A stretch of DNA of 64,000 nt from NCBI RefSeq assembly GCF_000699445.3, contig NC_067196.1:71245864-71309863 (forward strand). Reading direction: 5' to 3'. Both the position numbers and the translations under genes were made by a program. Numbering within the stretch: position 1 is the stretch's first letter; every line of letters begins with the position of its first letter. The notes beneath the pieces are model-generated. The model worked only from the letters and a program-made list of their open reading frames with translations, made no database searches and had not been told where the DNA came from. This document shows, in pieces, positions 10,361 through 21,707 of this stretch. The DNA is from Schistosoma haematobium (Eukaryota > Platyhelminthes > Trematoda > Strigeidida > Schistosomatidae).

Positions 10361-11350
10361 ATGACTATAATAATAATAATTATTATTGATTATTTATTGA
10401 TTAATATATTAGATTATAATTTATATATATCAATATTATTCAGTATTTATATGATCATATTTTTAATATTGAATTTTTCATTCGATGTTCAATGTATTAC
10501 ATTATTGGTATTATCTTATTCAATTACATATTATATAAAATGGTTATTATTAATGTTTGCTACTTATATAATTATTTTCGAATTCATTTTAAATATTTTA
10601 AATCATTTTGAAATATTAAAATGTTTATTTCATTGTATTACTTATTTCAATGTAATTAATTTAAACAAATTAAATCATTTATTATTGGATAAAGTAAAGA
10701 TTTCAATTGAACATTTAATAAATGAATATAATTCTATGTTATATAATATACGTCAAATATTATTGAATATTCATTTATTTACATTAAAATTAATTCAAAT
10801 CATAAATAATAATAATATATGGATTGAATCTATACATAATTCATGTAAAAATACTAATGAGGTTTATAATTTGTGTCGAAATTTTTTTAATAAAGCATAT
10901 TTGTTATGTATGAATGAATTAAATACCATGAATAATTCATGTGATTACATAATATTTTATAAAAATAATCTATGTAATTCAATGCAAATATCTACTAATG
11001 AATGTGATAATTATAATCATTTAAATATTACATTGAAAAAGGATTTAAATGATAAAATAGAAAAGATATTCAATACTATTGGACAAGAGAATATAACAAC
11101 AATAATGATGAATTCTAATGAATTTCAACAAATGATTTATAAAATGTATGATGAAATTACTGATTCCAAACAAATTAGTAGTTTTATGAATGATATTGAA
11201 GTTATGAAATTATCTATTTCATGGTTTTTATTTTTATGGTCATTGGTTACTATGACACAATTATTAATAAAAGCAATTGTATTTAGAAATTTATGGTTGA
11301 GTAAAATAACATTTGAGAATAGTTATATAACTTCAGAATATATTCAGCAG
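10361..11350 (+). CDS. DCST/DC-STAMP-like protein copy 2, N-terminal exon
   Basis: The exon is open from ATG 10361 (the frame is open back to 10268) to a phase-0 donor CAG-GTAATA at 11350/11351 and gives 330 residues. Residues 1-75 carry hydrophobic segments, with the DCST-like turn NFSFDVQC after the second. A long extracellular loop follows (about 90-270), with cysteines in NSCKN, NLCRN, LLCMN, NSCDY, NLCNS and NECDN, then a membrane segment near 285-310 (SWFLFLWSLVTM). This layout fits the first half of the DC-STAMP family. Spliced to 13486-13992 and 15302-15763 it gives about 652 residues, near the usual DCST length. The real start is uncertain because the ORF at 9856 could not be joined. 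Codon use is extremely AT-rich. Confidence 0.75.
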
Positions 11351-13485
11351 GTAATATGATATTTAATAATTAAAACAAAAGAAGCATCAGATTGATTTTA
11401 GTTACTAATCATTTTATCATTGATTTACTCATGAAAAAATTTATAAATGTGATTATGATTGGTATCTATGCCACAGTGTTGAAGATTGTTTAGTAAGATG
11501 TTTGTTATCATTAGATTGATTGTATTAAGACTTCAGTTTTAGCATGTAGTATTAATTAATCTGGTAAAAGTTAGAACAGAACAAATATTGTAGAGGTTGA
11601 AACCGGTTTCTCGAATTATTATTCATTATAATTTCGTTGTATAATCACTTTGTGTTAGCGAGACATAGATTGGATTAAAGCATGCTCAATACACGATTGC
11701 GTTGACGCACTTTGATTGGTGAATTCTTAAACAATCAGTGCTAGTCGATACTCGGAGAACACTATAGAATCTTCTTATGTAAAAACGATAAATATACTAA
11801 CGTTTTTCCCATTATTCTTCTTACTTCCATCTAACCTTGTTATTTGGAATATAATTTCTTTCCTGTTCAATCGTGTTCTGATTTAGGGACTTACCGAGTG
11901 AATTGGTGTCTAAAATTACTAAGCAATTAGAACAGCGGAGCTGTAATTAGAGAGAATTATAACATTTTATAATTAGAATACTATATATATATATTCCTAG
12001 GCACTTCCTGTTTGTTCATGAAACATTGTTATATTTCATGCTGTCTAGTATGTCTGTATATAAACTATGTCTGTTTAAAATATAAATATCATAAAGGCTG
12101 GTTGTTACTTCTGAACTCAAGGCTAGATATAGAGAGGAGCTAGCGAATGGTGAACCAGCAAGATCGTAGTCATTAACACAAAGTAAATTATCCAGATCGG
12201 GTTTGCAATTGGTCAAGTCAGAAACATTAAGCCATAAAGTAAATAACAGGCCAAATTAAAATTAGGATTCTGATTGGTGACTAGGCAGGTGGTATTGATC
12301 AGCGGGTTTCAAGACGAAGTAGTGAGAGAAAAATCAAGAGTAGACAGACGACAACCTGATTCTAATATGTGTAAAAGTAGTTATTAATTATGTCCTTTTG
12401 TAGTAATACAGATACAAGTTTTTGTAGGTGCCCAGTTGTTAAAAACAAGTGATGATGGACTTTAGATGACATAGAATAAAATAGATTACATTGGTTCGGA
12501 TGTGTCACATCTTTCATCTTTTTAGTCTACATTTATTTAATCCTAGTTAGTTCATATTCATCGTCTTAATACCTTTCGTTATTCTGTGGTATTTTGAAGT
12601 TTGGTTAGTCAAATGAATTCATTTTTCCAGAGATATACTTACTTTGTGTGTACTCTGCGTTCAGCTAAGCAGATTGAGAGATTTGATTTTTGTACTATAT
12701 GCTTACTCAGTCTTGACACTGCTTGAATCATTTCCACATTGATATTATTGTTCCCCAATAACTATGTAGTAAATATTTTAAATTCTAGCATCCATGTGTA
12801 AAAACTGATACACACAAGTGGTGATTAACTTAATAACAAGAAAGTGAGATTATCAATTAATATAACAAAGATGAATGTATGTGATGTGAATGTAATGTGT
12901 AATACAGATAAATTTGTTAAGAGTTCATGAATATTAAGAAAATCTAACCGTGCCACTGTTCACTGATACGATTCTGTTTTGTAATCACTTTTGTCACTCA
13001 CCATTAGTGATGAATCTTCGAATGTTAAAAGTAATTCTCCAGTCATACCACTTTTTATGCTTCGATAATATTCTTATTTACTGCTATTTTAAAATAGATT
13101 CCAGACGAATAGAGACACTTTATTTGATGTACCGGAAACTACTAAAGAGTTTTAGACATTGAAGAAAATATGTTTACTTAATAAGTTGCAAATCTACTTT
13201 ATACTTAACGTATGAGTACAACTATAGGTAGTGCAAGATATTCATTCAAGCTTTAGAATAGCTAAATGTTAGAAAATTTATTCTTTCTGAATAAAATCTG
13301 TCACATAGAGATTATAGGTGACTGAAGAAAAGCAACCACATTAACCCAAACATTATTCACTTCTATATATGAAACAGTAGTAAACACTAGTCAGGTTTTC
13401 ATATATATATATATTTGTGCTATTTTACGAATATAGATTAAGACTATTTATCCATGAAATGACATACGTTTTTTTTAATATTCAG
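11351..13485 (+). other. Intron of DCST copy 2
   Basis: This 2.1-kb phase-0 intron runs from GTAATA to ATTCAG. I see no exon or identified mobile element in it. The stretch 11600-12360 is less AT-rich and could be an old unidentified repeat. Confidence 0.6.
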
Positions 13486-13992
13486 GAGAAACAAGCAATT
13501 CAACAAGGAATTCCTTCAACGTTCCCACTTACACATAATGAATCGAAGCATTATAAATTATTAACTAGTTTCAGTTGGAGTCACAATGAAAAGAATAAAA
13601 TGAAATGTTCAAACACATTGTTTAATGTATGGATAATTTTAATTATTATAATCATATTACTTATTCATATTATACACAATTCTTTACTTTCTTTAACCTC
13701 TTTAATTTCAAATGATTTCATTCAGTCTAGAACAAGATATTCTCAAAATGATGAATATTTAAATCTCAGTTCTGCAATATTCAATAAAATTCCGTCTCAA
13801 CCAATTATTGTTAGTGGTACATTTTATGCAAATATTGTAAGAAATATACTCGATTTACTAATTCACCCAAAAGATACATTAATTAATAATGATGTTACAG
13901 TCTGTCACCCAATATTAAGTTCACAGGATTTCAATAATTATATAATCGTTATAACATTATTAGTTCTAACAATTATAAGCCAATTAATTGAA
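13486..13992 (+). CDS. DCST-like protein copy 2, middle exon
   Basis: This 507-nt exon is phase 0 on both sides: acceptor ATTCAG before 13486, donor GTAAGT at 13993. It encodes 169 residues aligned end to end with copy 1 295-783. Shared landmarks are the SFSW motif, a very hydrophobic segment (NVWIILIIIIILLI), FYANIV, DVTVCHP and a final membrane segment ending QLIE. The open frame continues past the donor to 14121, but conservation stops at the splice site, so those codons are intronic. Divergence from copy 1 is high, which indicates an old duplication. Confidence 0.82.
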
Positions 13993-14149
13993 GTAAGTAT
14001 GATTCACATTAAAATATGTAAATGTTTGTGTAACGACTTAACTTATCGTAATAATTCAATTGTAAGATTTCTCAATGAAAATATAGTCTGTGAACCATTG
14101 GAGCTAATCCATATCAGGTAGAGACAGGTATCTAGATCAATACAATGGA

Positions 14150-14415
14150 AGACGGTTGCGCAATTTTGTGGATTGGTTGAGGTTAGATATTGACAGCGTT
14201 GGATGTCGGCCAACTCAGTGGTCTAGAGGTTAAGCATGAGACCGAAGGTTCTAGGTTTGGATCCTGTGAGCAGGATCGTGGATGTACACCGCTAAGGAGT
14301 CCCACAATAGGACGAAACGGCTATGCGGTGCTTCCAGATTTTCAATGGTGGTTTAACATCAATCGGTTTATGATCTTAATCGAAAACTTAATAAGCTCTA
14401 CAACCCAATACTGAT
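14150..14415 (+). mobile_element. tRNA-related SINE, forward
   Basis: It reads GTGGTCTAGAGGTTAAGC (box A-like), GGTTCTAGGTTTGGATCC (box B-like), then the body landmarks GGAGTCCCACAATAGGACGA and TTCAATGGTGGTTTAACATC. The same family occurs at 34555-34740 (+), 29700-29880 (-), 22690-22786 (-) and as an inverted pair at 42385-42750. It lies in the last intron of DCST copy 2. The small open frame inside it is not a gene. Confidence 0.75.
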
Positions 14416-14554
14416 AATAATATTCCATACATGATTCTTTGCGATTTCGCTTCATTTATATCAGTTTTGACAAATATATTGAACAGCTGATCTTTTGTAG
14501 AGTAGATAAAGTTCAGTGTAAGTGAATTTCATTTTAGGAGTATTACTGCTCATA

Positions 14555-14595
14555 CTCCTCGACAAAAGGGCAACAGGCGTAAGTAAGTAAGACAA
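14555..14595 (+). mobile_element. RTE 3-prime tail fragment
   Basis: Only the end of the family remains, CAACAGGCGTAAGTAAGTAA, identical to the tail of the longer RTE copies. An extremely 5-prime-truncated insertion. Confidence 0.7.
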
Positions 14596-15301
14596 TAATC
14601 ATCAGGTTTAAAAAACTTAAATCGCTGAGAATTAAACAGAATTTTCGGATTGTAGATAGCCCGCGCAAGTAAGAAATATAAATAAAAAGAAAACAATTAA
14701 TTATCCTTTTTTATTATGTTATAAGTCTTATGTAAGACTATGCATAGCTAGAACTTGGAGAAATTACTTTTTAGAATAAATTAGCTGGACAGCTCTATTC
14801 TTATTTGATTGATAATTCCTATATAGCTTTAAGCAGGTCCTATATAATCTACATTCCAACCATATTTACAAAGTTTAAGGGTCTAAATGATAACTGATAA
14901 GTAAGTTCACCATTCAGCTATCACCTTAACGAATTATCACTATATACTACTAAACAAATGACAACAATAATTAGTTTTTGATAGTAGTGGATAGATTGAA
15001 AACAAATACTGGGTTGTAATTTTTAAAAGGGATTTATTTAATTGTATATATAATAGATTTTCTAAATAAATGTCTTAAATAGCTCAATTTTGTCATGTAT
15101 GATGAGTAGACCTAAAAGACATAATTATTCATTATTGTGGAACTTAAAAGAAAGAGACAGAGTTTCTCGTCATGAAATTCACATACCCAGCAGACTGAAT
15201 TATTAATAAGCCGATTGGTTACAATGTTCAGCCATTATTATTATATTGACTATAATCATACTGTGATTATGTAATTTATATACATTACTTTTATGTACCA
15301 G

Positions 15302-15763
15302 GTATATATTATGAGATTGCGTCATATAATAATGATTTGGTATTATCCAGAAAGATCAAATCAGCGGGCATCATGGTTACGCGCTCATATACGAAATAAT
15401 CGTAAACTTTTTAATGACTTCAAATATACATCGGGAGACACTACTGATAAACATGGTCGTTGTTTTACAAATAATCTAAAAACGAAGCATGTTTTAGCAG
15501 GACTTAGTATCAAACGTATTACATGTTTTCGGTGCAGTAAAGGATGTTATTCATCAAAAAAACAAAAGCCGATAGAGAATGCTTCTCAATATTCTGAAAA
15601 TTTACATGCGTGTAGTATATGTCAGCTGGATCTTGGAAATATCTGCATAAAATGTCGTACATTATTATCTTTGAAATATTCACAAATTGGATTAGAACAT
15701 TTAACCAATGAAGAGTATATAACTATGAATTCAGTGTATTCACTAAGAGATGATCAGTATTGA
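15302..15763 (+). CDS. DCST-like protein copy 2, last exon with incomplete zinc finger
   Basis: Acceptor ACCAG precedes GTA at 15302 (phase 0); stop TGA ends at 15763; 153 residues. It opens with VYIMRLRHIIMIWYYPERS, matching copy 1 almost residue for residue, as expected for the DCST juxtamembrane region. The cysteine-rich tail has CFRC, CSIC and CIKC with the same seven-residue spacing between the last two pairs as copy 1. The position of the copy 1 pair CEEC is occupied by YSEN. A lone Cys follows the first pair. The C-terminus is shorter. The tail may bind one zinc instead of two or fold differently. Gene expression is not shown by sequence. Confidence 0.83.
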   Translation, partial: VYIMRLRHIIMIWYYPERSNQRASWLRAHIRNNRKLFNDFKYTSGDTTDKHGRCFTNNLKTKHVLAGLSIKRITCFRCSKGCYSSKKQKPIENASQYSENLHACSICQLDLGNICIKCRTLLSLKYSQIGLEHLTNEEYITMNSVYSLRDDQY

Positions 15764-15989
15764 CGTTAACTTGTTAATGAATCTACAGTGGTAAAAACTG
15801 TAAATTATTAATTTTGATGAATATCAGTTATGGATTATTTTACTATATGCATATTTCAGTAAAGTTTCATTATAGAAACTAAATTACATTAGTAATGAAA
15901 TTCAAAATATTCTTTTTCTGTTATTATCTAAAGAGCTTTATAGATGCTAATTTCATTAAAAGATGGTTTAAACGGACAAATAAGAAACT

Positions 15990-15995
15990 AATAAA
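15990..15995 (+). terminator. Candidate poly(A) signal of DCST copy 2
   Basis: AATAAA about 230 nt after the stop codon. Chance occurrence is possible. Confidence 0.3.
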
Positions 15996-17165
15996 GATAC
16001 TGTATTCAATAATATAAATATCAATATAACTAATTCCATATGCATATTTAAATCAGTGCATTAACTTTATGACTAATCCAGAAACTACTTTAAGAAAACA
16101 AAACATAAAAACACCATTAAATTTGATGTTTGTGGGGATTTATTTATTACAAAAACGGTTCTAATGATAGACTAAGATCATTTGGAGAAGTTGATTCCCA
16201 CAAGCGCAATTTATACAGGATTAAAAATACGCGTTGTTGAGAAGCTATAAATTAGGGTGAAACAAATCCTCAGTGGTTTTCAATAATTTTCTAGATGATA
16301 TAGGTCCACGATAGAAACTAGCTATTAAATTGTTGATGATTATGCGCTCAAAAGTTTGTTATGAAAATTATTTAATATGATCAAGAAAGCATATTAACAG
16401 AGATAGCCATGTATTGGTTGAAAGTAGAGAAGTATCTGAATGTTTAGTTTCCCAATAGTAACCAACATCAAACTAGCATCACTAGATCGACTGGATTACG
16501 TAATGTATGCTTCTTTTTAACCACAGGCTTTAGAAGTAGAGATTCGTCGAATTTTTCAGACAGCTTATTATCTAATGGGTCATGATCTCCATTTCATTAT
16601 CACAGTTTATTTATACTTGTAAAAATACTAGCCATCAAATTTTCCTCTGAATCTTTTGAAGTCAACTATGACTGTCATTAAAAAAAACTTATTTATGAGA
16701 CCGACCTTTAGTTCTTCAAAAAAACTGAGGTATGAATAGGTGTTTTCTTATAATTGATTCTCCCCATGAATTAAAAAGAAGCATAGATGGCTACAACCCG
16801 ACCTTTGTATTTCAAAATTTCTGTGGTTGATCTTTAATTCTCTTGATAATTTTTCATTTAAATATTATTACGTCTTATTGAGTTCATCTCAAAATATTTT
16901 CCATCTTCCTATAGTTTTCATAAATTCTTACCTGAATGCATAAAGAAATTATCTACAATATTCCTAAACCGTTATCACTCATAAAAACTACTTCATTTGA
17001 ATTACACTTTCATGTTCTAAACAATTAATTCATTCATCCATTATCTGAGGTGGATAACTGTCTTTAGTCAACATGTATTGGACTCCACTGCTCACAGCTT
17101 CTCAACAGAACTCCAGGAAATCCATCTCAAAGCTATTCAATAGTGAGTACATGATTATCATCAGT
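15996..17165. other. Intergenic stretch
   Basis: No gene or repeat was recognised. Confidence 0.35.
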
Positions 17166-17430
17166 ATGGGTTTGAGTCAGTAGCTAAGTAGACAATGCGG
17201 TGGCGTTTGAAGAGAACGGTACCGGGTTGGAGTCCCAGAGTGAACACCAACTGCGAGATGCAGGTACATTCAGCCGAAGAGTCTCAAGTGAGACGAAACG
17301 CGGTCCTGGATTCCACTGTTAGCCACTATCCATCTTTGCTTATAAAGCTTGTGATTTAAGGCAATGTCGAGGCAATCCGCAAAGGATGTATATATGCCAA
17401 CAAGAGAATGATCAATTGCAGTCCTAAACA
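17166..17430 (+). mobile_element. Sm-alpha-like tRNA-derived SINE, forward
   Basis: A tRNA-like head (GTCAGTAGCTAAGTAGACAA, then GGTTGGAGTCCCAG as box B) runs into a body with GAGATGCAGGTACATTCAGC, GAGACGAAACGCGGTCCTGG and TTCCACTGTTAGCCACTATC. Fragments of the same family, all reversed, are at 5738-6240, 24669-24760 and 44570-44690. Confidence 0.75.
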
Positions 17431-17439
17431 TTAATAGGA

Positions 17440-19900
17440 AGATACAAGCAAACGACACCAAATGAATGAATTCATTTTGTTTCGTCTGGATCTTGTCAGC
17501 CGCTTACAGCCTGTGCTAATTAAAAATCGTTATTACAAAAGGTTCAATACAGCCTTCTTACGAGATACTAACAAACTCAACGAATTCAAGATAGCTCATA
17601 AAAACAGGTTCCAAGCATTACAAGATCTACTCAAAGAAGAAGGAACTGGAAATGGATCAGAGAAGCGCTAACTTCAACGTGTCACGAGGTAATGGGTCAT
17701 AAGAAGCATCATCATAAGGAATGGATCTCTGTCGAAACCCTGGTCAAGATTCAAGAAAGGAAGAACAAGAAGACAGCAATGAACAACAGTTGGACGTGAA
17801 CAGATAAATTCAAGGCTCAAGCTGAATACACAGAAGTAAACAAGCAAGTAATGAAGAGCATTAGGGCCGACAAGTGGGAAAGTGTGGACGAGCTAGCACC
17901 GACAGCGGAAAAAACTGCAGTAGGAAACATGAGACAAATGTGTGACACGAAGAAGAAACTAGCAGGGAAATATGGTGAACCAGAGCAACCAGTCAAGGAC
18001 AAATAAGGCAAAGCAGTCACTGAGATTCAAGAACAGACGAACATGTTAGTAGAACACTTTGAAGAACTATTGAATGGATCGACCCCATTGAACCCACCAG
18101 ACACCGAGCCAGTATACACAAACACTCATATTACTGTCACTCCACCAACGATCGAAGAAATCAGGATGGCTATTAGACAAATCAAGAGTGGGAAAGCAGC
18201 AGCACCAGACAACATACTAACTGAAGCACTGAAGTCACACATAGAAGTAACTTCAAAGATGCCCAACATCCAATTCAGAAAGATTCAAAAGAGTGATCAA
18301 CTGCCGACAAACTGGAAGGGAGGATACCTCGTTAAGATAATAAAGAAAGGTCTTGGCAAGTATGAGAACTACAGAGGCATCACACTACTATCGGTGCCAG
18401 GAAAAGTTTTCAACAGTGTTATCAAGCTGGATGAAGATTCAGTAGACGCCCAACTTCGAGATAAACAGATTAGATTCCATAATGATCGGTCGTGCACAAA
18501 CCAAATCACGACACTACGTATAATCTTTGGACAATCAGTTGAATGGAATTCGTCACTACACATCAACTTCCCTGACTATGAGAGCATTTGACAGCATGGA
18601 TTGGAGAATCTTGTGGAGTCTACTTCAACACTCTGGTACATCTGAGTAGATCGTCATTATCATCTGGAATTCATACGACGGACTACACTGCAATGTCGTG
18701 CATGGAGAACAGCTGATAGATGCACTCCAAGTGTGTACCAAAGTCAGACAAGGCTGATTACTTTCTCTCTTCCTCTTTCTTCTGGTGGTTGATTGGATTA
18801 TGAAGACCTCCACATCTGAGGAAAGTACGGAATACAACGGACAATTTGGATGCAACTTCACAGATGATTAAGTCCTTCTATCCCATACACACCAACAAGT
18901 TCAAGTCATGACAACCAGTGTAGTAGCGGCCATTACAGCAGTGGGCCTCAACATACACTTGGGTAAAAGCAAGATCCAAAAATATAACACATGGAACACC
19001 AACTTAATCACACTTGATGAAGATTTAGATGAGGTTGTAAATTTGAAATGTACCTGGGAAGCAAGGTCTACATTCTCACTACTGAAGAACATGAAACTCA
19101 AAACAACTGTCTGTCAACCGACATCGAATTTAGAATCTTCAATACGAACGTCAATACAGTTCTATCGTACGAAGCTGAGACTTCGAAAAATGCCATAACC
19201 GTCATCAAAACAGAACAAGTATTTATGAACAATCGTCTATGTAAGATGCTGAGTGTCCGTTGACCGGATACCATCAGCAACAGCCTACTGTGAGAGAACA
19301 AACCAGCTTTCAGATAAAGAGGAAATTAAGAAAAGACGCTGAAAGTGGATAAGACATTGCTTACTTACTTACGCCTGTTACTCCTCGTGAAACAGCATAG
19401 GCCGCTCATCAGCATTCGCCATCCAACCCTGTCCTGAGCAATCCTTTCCAACCCTTCCCACTTGTTATTCATCCTTTTCATATCCGACTCTATTTCCTGA
19501 TGTAATGTGTTCTTTGGCCTTCTTCTTTTCCCCTTCCATTCAGGATCTCAAGTTAGGGCTTGCCTTGTGACGCAGCTTGATGATTTGCGTAATGTATATC
19601 CTATCAATTTCCATCGTCTTTCCCTAATTTCCTCCTCAGATGAAAGCTAGTTTGTTCTCTCCCACAGAACGCTGGTGCTGATAGGACATACATTGTGAAA
19701 ATCATCAAACTGCACCATGAGGCGAGTACTAATTTGGAATCCTGAATGTAAACGGAAAAAGGAAGATCAAAGCACACACTGCGTCCAGAATTCGAAGCAG
19801 ATATCAAAATGATGAATAGCAACTGAAAACAACTAGAAAGGATTGTGCAGGATAGAATTGGATACATCATGTTAGTGGGAGGTCTATGTTCCAATAGGAG
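17440..19900 (+). mobile_element. RTE/SR2-like element, pseudogenised, with nested insertion
   Basis: Frames along the plus strand give the linker and fingers of an RTE reverse transcriptase: open pieces 17462-17671 and 18043-18591 (with IKSGKAAAPDNI, ENYRGITLLSVPGK and NDRSCTNQITTLRII), then 18594-19263 in shifted frames ([12 protein letters not shown], an FTDD catalytic motif followed by a stop, then GLNIHLGKSKIQKY). The 3-prime end continues at 19683-19900 after an interruption by another RTE fragment. Several stops and frameshifts make it inactive. The 5-prime endonuclease part is missing. Confidence 0.85.
19363..19682 (-). mobile_element. RTE 3-prime fragment nested in the forward copy
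   Basis: The plus-strand sequence begins TGCTTACTTACTTACGCCTG and is nearly identical to 7663-7980. The host element reads TAAGACAT just before it and TAGGACAT just after, an 8-bp near-duplication, and host homology resumes exactly there. This gives insertion order: forward copy first, this fragment second. Confidence 0.85.
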
Positions 19901-21686
19901 TAACAGAAGTTAGTAAAGTAAGAAATATGTTTGGGACTTGAGTAAGTAGTGAACACACTTATTCGCACAAAATTCTTTGATTGTAAAATATTTAATAGAC
20001 TGTTCTCAATTAAAATCAACAAATGATTCCACTCCATACAATGGTCCAAACTGTATGTCGTTATTTAAAAGATGAAGTTTATTGAACAATAAATATTTGA
20101 AAATTGACTATCAAAACTTAGTAGTTTACAAAGAGTAAAAAACTTATGAGACACAATACGACAAATGGGCTAAGCGATGAAACTAAAAATATTTTCTTTT
20201 AGCAAAACACTAGAACAATAATAGCACTCTGTGCTTAACTCATCAAAACAAACTAGAATCATTTGTAAAAATCTTTATTATAATAAATAACAATTGAATT
20301 GTAGTACATTTGATCTTTTATAAAAAAGGTATACAAAATCATTCTAATCTTTCCCATTGATTCAGTATTTATGTATCTGTAAGATAAAATTAACATAAGA
20401 TTTAATACAAACAACTAATTAGCAAATATGAAATCTTAGCACTAACTTATGAGTTATTACATTTTAGAATTCAACAGTTTAAACTGTGACAACCATGCAT
20501 ACATTCAACAATTAGTAATTAGTGACTGGATAAGAATGGTATCAACTTCAGGTGATTATTACTTACTTACGCCGGTTACCCCTTGTGGAGGATCATAGGC
20601 CACTCACCAGCACCGGACGGAGTTCAGGTAATTATTAACCAGTCAAAACTAGATTTGGGTAGTATATTATCATATTTATCAATTTTAAAAGTAAGTAGTG
20701 TATTTGCCATATAGGTGGCAAACTTTCATTTCACTGTTTATTTCATCCTTTGACTGAGTAAATTCAGGACTATTTAGAACATTAAATAATTGATTAGTTA
20801 TCCTTGACCTATAACAATATAACAATAGGTTTACATCCAATCTTCATTTAATTGTAGATTAAGTAAAAGCTCGTTTTTAAATAGAATAGAAATAGAAGAG
20901 GTAAGGAATGTTCATTCGAAGATTCGAATCTTAATAAACTAATTTGACAGAAAAGACATTGAGTATTATAAATTAAAGTAGTCAGTAAATATGGAGATGC
21001 GATTGTAGAATGCTTTACTGATTTTTTGTTTGTAACTACACTACTTTTATTGGTCAAACCATGAATAGTTTTCTTCAGAAATCAGATAATAAAATGACAA
21101 GGTTATTGTTAAAAAGTTGGTAGGTTTAGACTTAAAATGAATTTATCAAATAGTTTAGACTTGGGGTATATATTTTTTTTTTAGTAAACCGAGTGATTAC
21201 CAAACCACTTACACGTAAAATAATCTCAAATCATTAATTTATTCAATTCATGATGCGTAAACAAACATCACATACTTACATACCCACTAATTGTGCTTGA
21301 AAAAATGTACAACAGTGAAGAAACTTAATTGTCAGTGTTGTTTATCTTAGTACAATAATGAAATATCTAACAAAAGTATTGAAGAAAGCATAACGTGTAA
21401 CAAATGTGTGGTGCACATCATCACAAGAGTTTATAAAATCAGTGACTAAATTTTGTGAAAAATTTTCACATTTCGTAATGAAATTACAAAATCCAGTTTG
21501 TAGTATAAAACATATATTTCATGCAGGAATGTTGACATAAATGTGTATATCAAATGGAAGACTTTAATCGAGTGTTGTGATACAGACAAGTGTTTGAGCG
21601 GAATAATATAATTGTGAAGTGTTTTATAACTTGTTAGTTTATAGGTCTTGTAATAGAAAATGATATGAGTTGACAGTTTCACTTAC
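19901..21686. other. AT-rich stretch with one small RTE remnant
   Basis: Apart from 20561-20630 no recognisable feature. If the micro-exon gene continues past 21687, its last exons could lie here but none was recognised. Confidence 0.35.
20561..20630 (-). mobile_element. RTE 3-prime end remnant
   Basis: TTACTTACTTACGCCGGTTA followed by a degenerate piece of the RTE C-terminus (GGATCATAGGCCACTCACCA). A short truncated insertion. Confidence 0.65.
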
Positions 21687-21707
21687 CCTGAGTTTTGCGA
21701 ACACAAC
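21687..21707 (-). CDS. Possible micro-exon (21 nt)
   Basis: Bounded by CTTAAAG and a strong GTAAGTG donor. Phase 1-1, codons giving CVRKTQ between split Gly codons. The acceptor is pyrimidine-poor and the composition less acidic than the other exons, so this is the weakest of the chain on the 3-prime side. Confidence 0.35.

Noticed and set aside
12950..13162. Open frame of 70 codons in the DCST copy 2 intron
   Set aside because: No homology to DCST and no matching splice sites.
21195..21240. 12-nt micro-exon candidate before a GTAAGTGG donor
   Set aside because: Too short and with too poor an acceptor to support by eye; noted only because the phase would fit.
20848..21682. Minus-strand open frames with hydrophobic stretches
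   Set aside because: No splice continuity with the micro-exon chain, no motif, and AT-rich composition gives hydrophobic codons by chance.
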